64,000 nt of DNA from Mycolicibacterium mageritense (GCF_010727475.1 NZ_AP022567.1:1426001-1490000); one strand, 5' to 3'; counted from the stretch's first letter, positions 24,469 to 33,760 are shown. The notes: generated by a model not told the origin, from the sequence alone. Numbers and translations are program-made.

Positions 24469-25047
24469 ATGGACTCTGACACGATCTGGCGCACCATCGA
24501 CGAGCAGCGCAACGAACTCGCCGACCTGCTCGACACCTTCACACCGGAGCAGTGGTCGACACAGTCGCTGTGCACGGCCTGGACGGTGCGCGATGTCGCG
24601 GTCCACATCACGCAGTCGCACCTCGGGCGCAAGGAACTCGCGGTGGCCGCGCTGAAGTCGGGGTTCAACTTCGACGCCATGGTGCGCCGCGCGGCCCTCG
24701 CTGATCCGGCCACGCCGCAGGACATCACCGCGCGCCTGCGGGCCATGGCCGGTTCCCGGCGGCGGCCACCCATGACCAAGGAGGTCGACCCGTTGATGGA
24801 CGTCCTGGTGCACACGCAGGACATCTGCATGCCGCTGGGGATCGACCGTCCCATGCCCGCCGACGCCGCCGTGGCGGTGGCAGAGCGGTTGTGGCACATG
24901 AAGTTTCCGATCAATCCGCAACGCGACTTGCCGGGCTACCGCTTCGTGGCCACCGATGCGGCCTTCGCCGCGGGCCCGGAGTGGGGCGCGCTGCGCGAGG
25001 AGCCCATCCGCGACATCGTCATGACGCTCGCACGCCGACGCCCCTGA
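24469..25047 (+). CDS. Maleylpyruvate isomerase-family mycothiol-dependent protein
   Basis: 192 residues: IWRTIDEQRNELADLLDTF, then QWSTQSLCTAWTVRDVAVHITQSHLG and PLMDVLVHTQDICMPLG, the DinB-like helices and ligand histidines of the TIGR03083 family. It lacks the C-terminal MDMPI domain of the protein at 5796-6548. ATG at 24469 with GAGGAG upstream. Divergent from the methyltransferase (97 bp between starts) and convergent with the ABC exporter (4-bp gap). Marks the resumption of ordinary backbone genes. Confidence 0.8.
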   Translation: MDSDTIWRTIDEQRNELADLLDTFTPEQWSTQSLCTAWTVRDVAVHITQSHLGRKELAVAALKSGFNFDAMVRRAALADPATPQDITARLRAMAGSRRRPPMTKEVDPLMDVLVHTQDICMPLGIDRPMPADAAVAVAERLWHMKFPINPQRDLPGYRFVATDAAFAAGPEWGALREEPIRDIVMTLARRRP

Positions 25048-25051
25048 ACCG

Positions 25052-26881
25052 TCACCCCGCGACGGCGTGCTGCGCCTCGTGCAACCTCTTGTAGAGGCCG
25101 TCGACGGCCAGCAGCGATCGATGGTCGCCGACCTGGGTGATCCGGCCGTCCTCGAGAACCAGGATGCGATCGGCCACCGCGGCGATGAACGCCATGTCGT
25201 GACTGATCACCATGCACGTGCGATCCCGCGCGTAGCCGCGGATCACGCCGATCAACCGGGCCCGCTCGTCGGCGTCGAGATTCTCGGTCGGCTCGTCGAG
25301 CAGCAGCACCTCGGGCCGGCGCAAAAGGCAGCGGGCCAGTGCGATGAGCCGCTTCTGTCCACCGGAGGGCACCTGCACATCCACCACGGTGTCGTAGCCG
25401 TCGGCGAGCCTGCCGGGGTCGGTGATCACCGAGTCGATGTGCGCCTGGGCGCATGCCTCGGCGATGTCCGCGTCGTCCGCGGATGGCCGGGCCAGCCGGA
25501 TGTTCTCGCGGATGGTGTCCTTGGTGAAGAACGGGAACTGGGCGAGTTTGGAGACCTGGTTCCGTAGCGATGCGATGGTGACGTGCGTGATGTCGTGGCC
25601 GTCGAGCAGGATCCGGCCGCGCTGCGGCTCGAGGAACCGCAGCATGAGGTTGAACACCGTCGACTTGCCCGACCCGATACCGCCGACCAGGGCCACCGTC
25701 TCGCCTTCCGCGACCGAGAAAGACAAGCCGTCGAGCACGGGCCGCTCCTTGGTGTAGCCGAACACCACGTCCTCGAACACCAGGTTGCCGTGCACGTCGC
25801 CGAGCGCGACGGCATCGGCCGGTTCTCGGACCGACGGCCGGGTGTCGAGTAGCTCGTAGGTCGAGGCCGCGTTCGGCGCCACCGACTGGTAGGTGGTGTA
25901 GGCGCCCAGAACACGTTGCGCCGCACCGAACATCGTCGGCACCATGCCCGCGAACACCAGGAGCCCGGCAAAGGTCAGGCCGAAGGTGGCACTGAAGCTG
26001 ACGCCGACGATCAGCACCACGACGGTGCTGAGCGCGACGAAGATCTGCGATCCGTTGACGGTGGCCTGCATCCACACCACCGACGCCGCATCGCTCTTGG
26101 CCGCCGTGTCGGACGCGGCGTGGAACCGCTTGCTGCGCACCGGTTGTGCGTTGAACAACTGGATCTCGGCGATCCCGCTGACGGTCTGCTCGACCTCGGA
26201 GGCCATGGTGCGCTCGGCATTCATCACCCGCCGCATGACCGCCTGCACCTGGCGGCCCGCAAGCCTCAGGGTCAGCAAGGCCAGCGGTGTCAGCAGCAAT
26301 GCCGCGACCGTCATCTGCCACGAGATCGCCACCAGATAGCTGATCACCACCGCGAGCACCACGGCGTCGATCACCGGTGGCAGCAAGCAGTCCGTCAGAA
26401 GGCGTTGCACGCCAGCGGATTCTGTGGTGACGCGCTGGATCAGTTCGCCGCTGCGCGAGCCGGTGAAGAAATCCAGCGACAAGGTCTGCATATGGTCGTG
26501 CACCCGTTGGCGGATGTCGGTCAACAGCACCCGTTCGACCTTCGCGCCGACCCACGCGTTGACGAAGTACATCAGCTGGGTCGCCACGAGTGATCCGGCC
26601 CAGACCGCGACCAGCACCGCGAACGGCACCGGACCTGCCAGCGACCGCAGCAGTCCGTCTTCCCGCGCGACCAGCGGTCCGCGTAAATCCCATACCCCGC
26701 TGAGGTTTCCGCTCTGCCCTGCGTCGGCGACCACCTGCACCATGGGTCCGAAGGCCGCGACGGTCACGTACGGCAGCGCTGCCGCGACCACTCCCAGCAG
26801 CAGGAGGGCCACGAGCAGGCCCCGCACCGCGCGGAGCATGCGCAGGCTCCGCCAGATCAGATGATGCGACTGCATTGCCAC
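25052..26881 (-). CDS. ABC exporter, fused membrane and ATPase domains
   Basis: 609 residues. The N-terminal half has six transmembrane helices (about 15-310, first near GLLVALLLLGVVAAALPYV). The C-terminal nucleotide-binding domain has Walker A GGIGSGKST, signature PSGGQKRLIALAR (Pro in place of the usual Leu), Walker B VLLLDEPTENLD and H-loop MVISHD. Acts as a homo- or heterodimeric exporter of lipid, peptide or drug. Last gene of the MmpL/SGNH operon. Start GTG at 26881 or ATG at 26875; both lie in the loop of a 13-bp hairpin that also covers the upstream GAGG ribosome site. Confidence 0.9.
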   Translation of the reverse strand: MAMQSHHLIWRSLRMLRAVRGLLVALLLLGVVAAALPYVTVAAFGPMVQVVADAGQSGNLSGVWDLRGPLVAREDGLLRSLAGPVPFAVLVAVWAGSLVATQLMYFVNAWVGAKVERVLLTDIRQRVHDHMQTLSLDFFTGSRSGELIQRVTTESAGVQRLLTDCLLPPVIDAVVLAVVISYLVAISWQMTVAALLLTPLALLTLRLAGRQVQAVMRRVMNAERTMASEVEQTVSGIAEIQLFNAQPVRSKRFHAASDTAAKSDAASVVWMQATVNGSQIFVALSTVVVLIVGVSFSATFGLTFAGLLVFAGMVPTMFGAAQRVLGAYTTYQSVAPNAASTYELLDTRPSVREPADAVALGDVHGNLVFEDVVFGYTKERPVLDGLSFSVAEGETVALVGGIGSGKSTVFNLMLRFLEPQRGRILLDGHDITHVTIASLRNQVSKLAQFPFFTKDTIRENIRLARPSADDADIAEACAQAHIDSVITDPGRLADGYDTVVDVQVPSGGQKRLIALARCLLRRPEVLLLDEPTENLDADERARLIGVIRGYARDRTCMVISHDMAFIAAVADRILVLEDGRITQVGDHRSLLAVDGLYKRLHEAQHAVAG

Positions 26882-26893
26882 AGTCGCATCATC
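26860..26893 (-). promoter_or_regulatory. Perfect 13-bp stem-loop over the ABC exporter start codon
   Basis: GATGATGCGACTG and CAGTCGCATCATC are exact complements around an eight-base loop. On the mRNA both candidate starts (GTG 26881, ATG 26875) fall at or in the loop, and the probable ribosome site abuts the stem. It may throttle translation, act as a processing site between genes, or be a DNA operator. Confidence 0.6.
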
Positions 26894-26902
26894 CTCGATG
26901 AA

Positions 26903-27616
26903 TCAACGCAGCACGAACTCTTCGATGAGGTCGGCGATCATCGTTGCACCCCGCGAGTTTTGGTGGAGCAGGTCCGTGGTCAGTTGCAGCCCCCGGCGCC
27001 GGGAGATGTCGTCCAGCGAGCGGCGCAGCGCGAAGTGCTGGAACGCGCCGCTGCCCATCAGGACGAGGCCGTCGCGGTAGCGCGTGCCGGAGTGGTGACC
27101 GCTGGTTGTCAGGTAGGCCAGCTGACGTTCGTGCAGTGGCAGGTACGCCACCCCGTGGTCGTCGGCGATCTTCTTGAGCACCTCGCTGTACCGGCCGGAC
27201 TGTCGTACCGATTCCGACTCGATGTCCTCGCCCAGGATCGGCAGCGACAGTAGCCCGATCCGCGCGGATGTTTCCGAGGCCAGCCGGTCGATGATCGCGC
27301 CGACGTTGTCGGCGAACCCTTCGATCGTCGGCGGCGCCGCGAGCTTCTGCATGCGGGTCGTCCGCGAGCTGTTCTTGGCCGACATGCTCGCGTTGGCGTC
27401 GTTGCTGCCGATCAGCACGGTCACCACGTCGGGCTGCTGGTTGATCACCGTGTCGAGGCGCCGCAGCACGTTCTCGGCGAGGTCACCGTTGACGCCGGCA
27501 TTGCCGAACACGAACGGCGCCAACGCACTCCGGCCACCGAGCAGCTTCACATAGTCGACACTGAGTTGGCCCCGGGTGATGCTGTCACCGAGGCAGACGA
27601 CACGACGCCGGGGCAT
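26903..27616 (-). CDS. SGNH/GDSL hydrolase
   Basis: 237 residues. Block I VVCLGDSITRG (nucleophile Ser), block II FGNAGVNGDLA (Gly/Asn oxyanion), block III VLIGSNDAN and the C-terminal TTDLLHQNSRGA with the catalytic His; the Asp usually three residues before it is at DLLH. No signal peptide, so a cytoplasmic esterase, acyltransferase or lipase. Starts three bases after the MmpL stop, hence translationally coupled. An acyl-chemistry enzyme between two exporters suggests it finishes or edits a lipid before transport. Confidence 0.87.
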   Translation of the reverse strand: MPRRRVVCLGDSITRGQLSVDYVKLLGGRSALAPFVFGNAGVNGDLAENVLRRLDTVINQQPDVVTVLIGSNDANASMSAKNSSRTTRMQKLAAPPTIEGFADNVGAIIDRLASETSARIGLLSLPILGEDIESESVRQSGRYSEVLKKIADDHGVAYLPLHERQLAYLTTSGHHSGTRYRDGLVLMGSGAFQHFALRRSLDDISRRRGLQLTTDLLHQNSRGATMIADLIEEFVLR

Positions 27617-27619
27617 TGG

Positions 27620-29809
27620 TTACGGCACCTCCTCATCCTGCTGCTGCGCCGCCACGGCCCGGTGACCGTCGCTGATGCTGATGTGTCGATGCAACCACGC
27701 CAGCGGCGCGGGCGCCCACCAGTTCCACTTGCCCATCACATGCATGAACGCCGGCACCAGCACCGTGCGCACCAGGGTGGCGTCGACCAGGATGGCCAGG
27801 GTCAGGCCGAGGCCGAACATCCGCATGAACGACACGTGCGCTGCGGTCAGCGCCGCGAACGAGATCGACATCACCAGCGCGGCCGCCGTGATCACGCGAC
27901 CCGTGTGCGCGACGCCCAGGGCGATGCTCTCGTCGTTGTCGGCGCGGGTTCGCCCGGACGCCAGCCAGAATTCCCGGATCCGCGAGACGAGGAACACCTC
28001 GTAGTCCATCGACAGGCCGAACGCGATGCAGAACAGCACGACGGGCATGTTGGTGACCAGCGTGCCGGTGGCCGTGGTACCCAGCGCGCCCAGGTGGCCG
28101 TCCTGGAATATCCACACCATGGCACCGAACGCCGCGCTGAGCGACAACACGTTGAGCACCAAGGCTTGCAGCGGCAGCAGCACACTGCCGGTCAGCAGGA
28201 ACAGCAGTCCGAGGGTGATGGCGGCGATCAGGCCGAGCACCATGGGCAGCCGAGACATGATCGCGTACACCGTGCCCCGGTTGGTCTGTGCGGTTCCGGT
28301 GATGTCGACCTCCCGACCGCCTGGGCCGGGGACCGCGTGCAACTGGTCGAGTTGGGTCTCGGATGCCGACGAGAACAGCGGCGCCGCGCTTGCCGCCGTG
28401 AGGAATACGCTGCCCTGCGCCTCGCCGGTCGGTGCCGACGGCGGGCCGGCGTGCACACCGTCGACGAACGACCCCGTCGGGGCGGAGACGGCGGTGATGC
28501 CGGGTACCCGCGAGACATCGGCGGCGTATCGGCTGATGTCCGAGGGCCTCAGCCCGGCCGCGTCGGGAACCACGATGGTGACCGAGGTCGCGGGGTCGGC
28601 GCCGAATTCGCTGCGGAGCCGATCACCCACCTGGTGGGCCTGCGCGGAGCTCGGTAGCACCCGATCGTCGGGGAAGCCCCACTTGACGCCGAGGAACGGC
28701 GCCCCGAGCAGCACGAGGAGTGCGACGCCCGCAAGCCCGATGGGGACGGCGTGGCGGATGACGAATACCGTTGAGCGGTACCAGAACTGTTGTTCGACGG
28801 GACGAAGGACCGGCGCGGTCCGCCGGAACGCCCGACGCACGTCCAGCGAGTCCAGGCGGGTGCCGATCGCCACCATCGCGGCAGGGGTCACCACCACTGC
28901 CACGATCGCGGCGAAGGACACCGTGGTGATTCCCGCGTAAGCCAACGATTTCAGGAAGTGCATCGGGAACAACAGCAGGGCTGACATCGACAGCGCGACA
29001 GTCGTCGCGGAGAACAGCACGGTGCGCCCGGCCGTCACCAACGTACGCTCGAGGGCGTCGTCGCGAGGTGCGCCCTGGGCCAACTCGTCGCGGAACCGGC
29101 TGATGATCAGCAGCGTGTAGTCGATCGCCAACGCGAGCCCCATCGCGGTGCTCAGGTTCAGCGCAAAGACCGACACGTCGGTGGCGAACGTGATCAGGCG
29201 CAACACCGCGAGCGATCCGGCGATCGCCATGACCGCGACCATGACCGGCAACGCCGCTGCCAGCAGGCCGCCGAAAACCCAGACCAACACCAGGAAGCTG
29301 AGCGGGATGGCGATCGACTCCATCACGAGCAGGTCGGTCTGCGTCTGCCGGGTGATCTGCGAGTTGACCATCGCGGGGCCGCCGGATCGGACGGTCACTT
29401 CGCCGTGGCCGCGCGATATCCGGTCGGCCAGCATGTTGGCGCGTTCCGGCGCGTCCCGCTCGCCACCGGTGATGCCCGCGACGATCAATCCCGATCTGCC
29501 GTCGGTGCTGATCAGCTGGGCCGCGGCCGCGGGCGGCGCGGTCCACGCCGAGGTCACGGTCGCGACATGCGGCGAGCGCCGCAGCTCGTCGACGATCGCA
29601 ACGCCGGCGCCGCGGACCGCCACACTGTCGACACCGTCCTGCCCTGACAGGAGTATCACGAGCTGTTGATCGCCTTGACCGAACCGCTCGGCGAGAAGTC
29701 GTGTCGCGACGGCTGATTCGGAGTTCGGATCCTCAAACCCGGTCGGGGAAAGAAGGTTTGCCACCGGGATGCCGAAGATGGCCGCAACGACGGCCACCAC
29801 CGCCGCCAC
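27620..29809 (-). CDS. MmpL/RND-family transporter
   Basis: 729 residues from the GTG at 29809. Two repeats of an extracytoplasmic domain plus about six transmembrane helices; hallmark helix segments are GLALAIDYTLLIISRFRDEL and CIAFGLSMDYEVFLVSRIREFW (essential Asp-Tyr pairs for proton flow). Such proteins move lipids or siderophores to the periplasm. The start is doubtful: homologous-looking coding (LLHRIARLVIAAPRLTIA) continues in frame up to about 29863 with only CTG codons, one with AAAGGG seven bases upstream. First gene of the operon with the SGNH hydrolase and ABC exporter. Confidence 0.9.
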   Translation of the reverse strand: MAAVVAVVAAIFGIPVANLLSPTGFEDPNSESAVATRLLAERFGQGDQQLVILLSGQDGVDSVAVRGAGVAIVDELRRSPHVATVTSAWTAPPAAAAQLISTDGRSGLIVAGITGGERDAPERANMLADRISRGHGEVTVRSGGPAMVNSQITRQTQTDLLVMESIAIPLSFLVLVWVFGGLLAAALPVMVAVMAIAGSLAVLRLITFATDVSVFALNLSTAMGLALAIDYTLLIISRFRDELAQGAPRDDALERTLVTAGRTVLFSATTVALSMSALLLFPMHFLKSLAYAGITTVSFAAIVAVVVTPAAMVAIGTRLDSLDVRRAFRRTAPVLRPVEQQFWYRSTVFVIRHAVPIGLAGVALLVLLGAPFLGVKWGFPDDRVLPSSAQAHQVGDRLRSEFGADPATSVTIVVPDAAGLRPSDISRYAADVSRVPGITAVSAPTGSFVDGVHAGPPSAPTGEAQGSVFLTAASAAPLFSSASETQLDQLHAVPGPGGREVDITGTAQTNRGTVYAIMSRLPMVLGLIAAITLGLLFLLTGSVLLPLQALVLNVLSLSAAFGAMVWIFQDGHLGALGTTATGTLVTNMPVVLFCIAFGLSMDYEVFLVSRIREFWLASGRTRADNDESIALGVAHTGRVITAAALVMSISFAALTAAHVSFMRMFGLGLTLAILVDATLVRTVLVPAFMHVMGKWNWWAPAPLAWLHRHISISDGHRAVAAQQQDEEVP

Positions 29810-29863
29810 GGCGATGGTCAGGCGCGGTGCCGCGATGACTAGGCGGGCAATGCGGTGCAGCAG

Positions 29864-30188
29864 GTTGGTGCCCTTTGCCGACGACAGTGCTAGCTACGGT
29901 GACGAATTGCGATGTTACAGCCGCACATCTCGATTCCGCGGGCGCTTGCGCCGATCCGGGCCGGACCGCCGGGACGCAGCCCGGCCGTAATTCTTTGATC
30001 AGGAAAATACCAAGGGACAGAACACATGCCAGGTGAGCACGGACATTCCCAAGGGAACGACTCCGCGATAGCGTCAATCATGGACGGCGGGCTTGCTGGG
30101 AGTTTCCTTCGGTTACGCTGTGAAGCACTGATGCCGCAGCGCCAGCTCCTCCTGGCAAACCGTGATCGCTGAGCGAACGGAGGTGTGA
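29864..30188. other. Divergent intergenic region
   Basis: Between the MmpL operon and the monooxygenase operon. No gene, strong palindrome or clear -10/-35 pair was found. The 5' end of each operon must be controlled here. GGAGGTG before 30189 is the ribosome site of the monooxygenase. Confidence 0.45.
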
Positions 30189-31391
30189 ATGACCACGGAG
30201 GCCCGGGATCCATTCGACGCCGTCGTGATCGGCGCGGGTCCATCCGGTCTGGCAGTGGCGCGCGAACTCAAGCACCGGCACGGTGTCGGCACACTGGTGA
30301 TCGATCGTGCAGCGGCACCGGCGATTTCGTGGCGGACCCGCTACGACAACTTCCGCCTCAACACCACGGGCTTCATCTCGCATCTGCCGGGCCAACGGAT
30401 CCCCCTCACGGCCGGCCGGTGGCCGACGCGCGAGGACATGATCGCCTACTTCGACCGCTATGTGCAGCGCCAGAAGATCCCGCTGCAACTCGGGTGCGAG
30501 GTCCACCGCATCGACCACGCGCGGGGCAGCTGGCAGCTCGACACGTCGTCGGGCGTGATCGAGGCCCCGATAATCGTGCTCGCCACAGGTAATTACCGGA
30601 CGCCGACCGTCCCGCCGTGGCCCGGGCTCGGCCGCTTCACGGGCGAGTTCGTGCATTCGGGTGACTTCGTCAGCGCCCGGCCCTATCAGGGCCGCGACGT
30701 CCTCGTCGTCGGCGCCGGGAACTCGGCGGCCGACATCGCGGTCCAACTCGCCGAGAACAACGCGGGCCGCATCTGGCTCGCGGTCCGCACTCCGCCGCAT
30801 CTCGTGCGGCGCGCCATGGGCCCGATCCCGTCGGACATGTTCCTCGAGCTCTCGGCCCGGGTTCCTGCGAGCGTCATCGACCCTCTGATCTCCCGCACGC
30901 ATCGACTCATGTGGCGTGCCGACCTGTCGGCCTACGGCTTTCACCGGCCGCCGTTGGGACTGAAGGCCACCGTCGAACAACGCGGACGTATCCCGACGTT
31001 GGCCGACGAGCTCGTCGGCGCGGTCCGCGCCGGGCGCATCCAGGTGGTCGCCGCGGTGGATGCGATCGAACCGGACCGCGTGGTTCTCAGCGACGGATCG
31101 TCGGTCGAGCCCGAGGTGATCATCGCCGCGACCGGCTTCAGCGCAGATCTCGACGGCCTGATCGGGCATCTCGATGTTCTTGACGACCGCGGCAATCCCC
31201 GCGGCGGTTTCGCCGGTCACGTCCGTGACGGGATGTTCGCCATCGGCTACGGCATCCCGCCCAACGGTCCACTGCGGTCGATCCGTCGGCACGCCCCGCG
31301 CCTGGCCAAGCAGATCGCCCGCTACCTCGCGACCAACCATGCGCCAACCGTTGCGCCCCAGGATGTTCCGTCGAGCGAGGGTAAACGCTGA
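30189..31391 (+). CDS. Flavin-containing monooxygenase-like oxidoreductase
   Basis: 400 residues with two Rossmann motifs: FAD site VVIGAGPSGLAVAREL (about 14-29) and NADPH site VLVVGAGNSAADIAVQL (about 173-189). VLATGNYRTPTVP and VIIAATGFSADLDGL are the ATG motifs of FMO-type enzymes. It would oxygenate a nucleophilic N/S atom or perform a Baeyer-Villiger reaction. GGAGGTG precedes the ATG. Its stop overlaps the next start by one base (TGATG), so it is coupled with an O-methyltransferase. Confidence 0.88.
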   Translation: MTTEARDPFDAVVIGAGPSGLAVARELKHRHGVGTLVIDRAAAPAISWRTRYDNFRLNTTGFISHLPGQRIPLTAGRWPTREDMIAYFDRYVQRQKIPLQLGCEVHRIDHARGSWQLDTSSGVIEAPIIVLATGNYRTPTVPPWPGLGRFTGEFVHSGDFVSARPYQGRDVLVVGAGNSAADIAVQLAENNAGRIWLAVRTPPHLVRRAMGPIPSDMFLELSARVPASVIDPLISRTHRLMWRADLSAYGFHRPPLGLKATVEQRGRIPTLADELVGAVRAGRIQVVAAVDAIEPDRVVLSDGSSVEPEVIIAATGFSADLDGLIGHLDVLDDRGNPRGGFAGHVRDGMFAIGYGIPPNGPLRSIRRHAPRLAKQIARYLATNHAPTVAPQDVPSSEGKR

Positions 31392-32140
31392 TGGCGGTGA
31401 AACGGCTCTTGGCTCCGTTGCGCTGGTCGGTGATCAACACGTTCCTGTTCCCGCGCACGTTCGCCCGCACCGGCCAGTTCGGCGACGGACGCGAGGCCGC
31501 GGTCGCCGAGTATGTCCTCACCAACGCGCGCCAGGGTGACATCGACGCCGTGCTCGACGCCATGGACCGGTTCGCGTACGACGAGACGTTCCTGATCAGC
31601 GTCGGCGATGAGAAGGGTGAACTGCTCGACGCCGCGGTACGACGGGCCGACACTCGCCTCGCCCTCGAACTCGGCACCTACTGCGGTTACGGCGCGCTGC
31701 GCATCGCCCGGGCCGCGCCCACCGCCAGGGTGTTCTCGGTCGAGTGGGCCGAGGCCAACGCCGCGATCGCGCGCCGGATCTGGGCCCACGCGGGTGTCGA
31801 CGACCGGATCACCTGCGTGGTCGGCATGATCGGCGACGGTGGACGCACGCTGCGGGTGCTCGAAGAGCACGGCTTCGCCGCGGGCGCATTGGACCTGTTG
31901 TTTCTCGATCACATCAAGAGCGCGTATCTCCCGGATCTGCACAGCATCACCGAGCGAGGGTGGTTACACCCCGGGTCGATCGTGGTCGCCGACAACGTAC
32001 GTATCCCGGGCGCGCCGAAGTACCGCGAGTACATGCGGCAACAGCAGGGCACGGGGTTCGACACGATCGAGCACAAAACCCACGGCGAGTACCAGACGGT
32101 GGTCCGGGATCTGATGCTCGAATCGGTCGTATTGGGCTGA
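31391..32140 (+). CDS. COMT-like O-methyltransferase
   Basis: 249 residues of the class I SAM-dependent catechol O-methyltransferase type. SAM-binding LELGTYCGYGALRIAR, acidic ribose contact FSVEWAEANAAIARR, metal-site Asp in LLFLDHIKSAYLPDL and VVADNVRIPGAPKYREY. It transfers methyl from SAM to a catechol-like hydroxyl. Coupled to the flavin monooxygenase upstream, which might supply the hydroxylated substrate; the pathway is unknown. Confidence 0.88.
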   Translation: MAVKRLLAPLRWSVINTFLFPRTFARTGQFGDGREAAVAEYVLTNARQGDIDAVLDAMDRFAYDETFLISVGDEKGELLDAAVRRADTRLALELGTYCGYGALRIARAAPTARVFSVEWAEANAAIARRIWAHAGVDDRITCVVGMIGDGGRTLRVLEEHGFAAGALDLLFLDHIKSAYLPDLHSITERGWLHPGSIVVADNVRIPGAPKYREYMRQQQGTGFDTIEHKTHGEYQTVVRDLMLESVVLG

Positions 32141-32149
32141 CGGCCGAGT

Positions 32150-32827
32150 TCAGCGCAGGTAGACCTCGCCGCCGGTCGGATAGCCGCCGCCGTACGTGGT
32201 GAGGTGCACGTGGTCGTAATGACCGTAGCCGCCGCTGCGCGGACCGCTCGGGGTGTAGTAGGTGCCCCGCCAGATCGCGTCCTGCAGCGCGAATCGCTCG
32301 GCGTTGCGCAGCGCGAACTGCACGATGGCGTTGCCCAGCGCGATGCCCGCCGCGCTGCTGGGGTTGGGGATCATCACGTCGATCGCGAGCCCGTCCGGGT
32401 GCCAGCGCAGCGCGTCCGGCCGCACCCCACCGATCTCCACGATCTCGGGGAAGGCCGCGCTGACGGCGCGCGCCGCGAGAATGGTCTTGACCTGCAGGCC
32501 GCGTTCGTTGGCGACGCCGACGGGCAGCGGGCGGGGTATCTGGGCCTCAGGGACGACACGCCACCGCGACGCGGAGATGACGTGGTCGGAGACCAGGCTC
32601 AATCCCGATTCGGGTGGCGGAGGTGGCGGCGCGGGCTGCGCCGGCGGTGCGGCGACGAGTTCGACGCGCGCGGGCGCCGCATCGTCGGCACCGGACAGGG
32701 TCGTGCCGTGGCCGGCGAGTGGGCACGCACTTCCGCCTACGACGAAAAAGAGGGCTGCGGGAGCGACGAGTGCAGCCATGCCGATCGACGGTTTCCGTCG
32801 CTTGGAGGCTAAGGCGTGTCGACCCAC
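32150..32827 (-). CDS. Exported protein with ARB_07466-like C-terminal domain (Rv0320-like)
   Basis: 225 residues. Basic start, hydrophobic segment PSIGMAALVAPAALFFVVGG (signal or anchor), then a Pro-rich linker (PAQPAPPPPPPESG). The C-terminal domain of about 120 residues has RPDALRWHPDGLAIDVMIPN and GYGHYDHVHLTTYGGGYP, the HxxxxAxD and YDHVH pattern of LAS/D-Ala-D-Ala peptidase-like folds. That pattern could bind zinc and cleave peptidoglycan, unproven for this family. GTG start. Order beside dcd/udgA in M. tuberculosis supports an Rv0320 relation. Confidence 0.75.
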   Translation of the reverse strand: MGRHALASKRRKPSIGMAALVAPAALFFVVGGSACPLAGHGTTLSGADDAAPARVELVAAPPAQPAPPPPPPESGLSLVSDHVISASRWRVVPEAQIPRPLPVGVANERGLQVKTILAARAVSAAFPEIVEIGGVRPDALRWHPDGLAIDVMIPNPSSAAGIALGNAIVQFALRNAERFALQDAIWRGTYYTPSGPRSGGYGHYDHVHLTTYGGGYPTGGEVYLR

Positions 32828-32965
32828 ACGAGCACCATACGGGTAGCTGGCCGTCGACGCAGCAACCGAGTCAACGATCTGAGAGATTCCTCAGAGTGAT
32901 GTCAACACCCAATATTCGGCGTTTCCGCAGGTCAATAGTCACAAATAGGTCACAAATGCGCATCC

Positions 32966-33682
32966 TTACGGCGCATGCATTACAGCGGTGAAAGTCATGC
33001 GGTCACCACGGTACAACGAGCGTCTTTGCTCGATGGCGACGCCGCGCTGGTCGTAGGACAGCCGGTTGAGCAGGAACATGGGTGTGCGGATGTCCACGGT
33101 CAGTAGTGCCGACTCCCGCGAATCCGGCAGCGTCGTCTCGATGGTGTCGACCGTGCGCTCGAATCGGATCCCACGGCTGCGGATCTCCGCGTAGAGCGAG
33201 GCCTCGTAGTCGAAGCTCTCCCGCAGCCCCGGATAACGCGCCGCGGGCAGCTTCGTGGTCTCCAGCCCGACGCGCACCCCATCCGTGATCAGCACGCGCT
33301 CCAGCTGCAGGATCGGATCACCGACCGCGATGCCCAGCTGATCGGCCAGCACGTCGTCGGCTTCCAGATCGGTCCAGCCCACCAGGACGCGGCCTGCGCT
33401 GAGGCCCTGCTCCTTGGCCGCCTCGGTGTACGAGCCCATCGCCAGCGGCTGCTGGATCTTGGGCCGGGCGACCACGGTCGTGCGGCCACGGCGTTCCACC
33501 CGGCCGGCCAGCAGCAGTTCGCGCAGGGCCTGCCGGACGGTCTCGCGGGCGACCGCGAACTTCTCGGCGATCTCACGTTCGGCAGGAAAGGGGTCTCCGA
33601 CCTGCATTCCGTCGAGCATGCGATCGAGCTGTGCACGGACGACTTGGTGCTTCAGAACCCGAGGTTCTGCGCTCGCGGTCAC
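32966..33682 (-). CDS. phnF: PhnF, GntR/HutC-family repressor of phnDCE
   Basis: 238 residues. N-terminal winged helix: PFPAEREIAEKFAVARETVRQALRELLLAGRVERRGRTTVV. C-terminal UTRA ligand domain from about residue 80 with LERVLITDGVRVGLETTKLP. The GTG at 33682 is chosen because upstream in-frame codons would run through an operator. Divergent from phnDCE with two TGGTATAGACCA sites between. In M. smegmatis PhnF represses phnDCE through this same sequence, so control by phosphate supply is established for the orthologue and inferred here. Confidence 0.93.
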   Translation of the reverse strand: MTASAEPRVLKHQVVRAQLDRMLDGMQVGDPFPAEREIAEKFAVARETVRQALRELLLAGRVERRGRTTVVARPKIQQPLAMGSYTEAAKEQGLSAGRVLVGWTDLEADDVLADQLGIAVGDPILQLERVLITDGVRVGLETTKLPAARYPGLRESFDYEASLYAEIRSRGIRFERTVDTIETTLPDSRESALLTVDIRTPMFLLNRLSYDQRGVAIEQRRSLYRGDRMTFTAVMHAP

Positions 33683-33702
33683 GCGGCAACGATACCAGTC
33701 CT

Positions 33703-33714
33703 TGGTATAGACCA
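33703..33714. promoter_or_regulatory. PhnF operator 1
   Basis: TGGTATAGACCA, 20 bp before the phnF start; extends as CTTGGTATAGACCAAG. Position suits autoregulation of phnF. Confidence 0.9.
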
Positions 33715-33760
33715 AGGCGTTCCGTGTTGTTCACCTTCCGTTTCGCGACGATGCATCTGC

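Noticed and set aside
24372..24914. N-terminal extension of the methyltransferase
   Set aside because: Sequence upstream of 24371 in that frame is low-complexity, antisense to the mycothiol-family gene, and not methyltransferase-like; a ribosome site supports the ATG at 24371.
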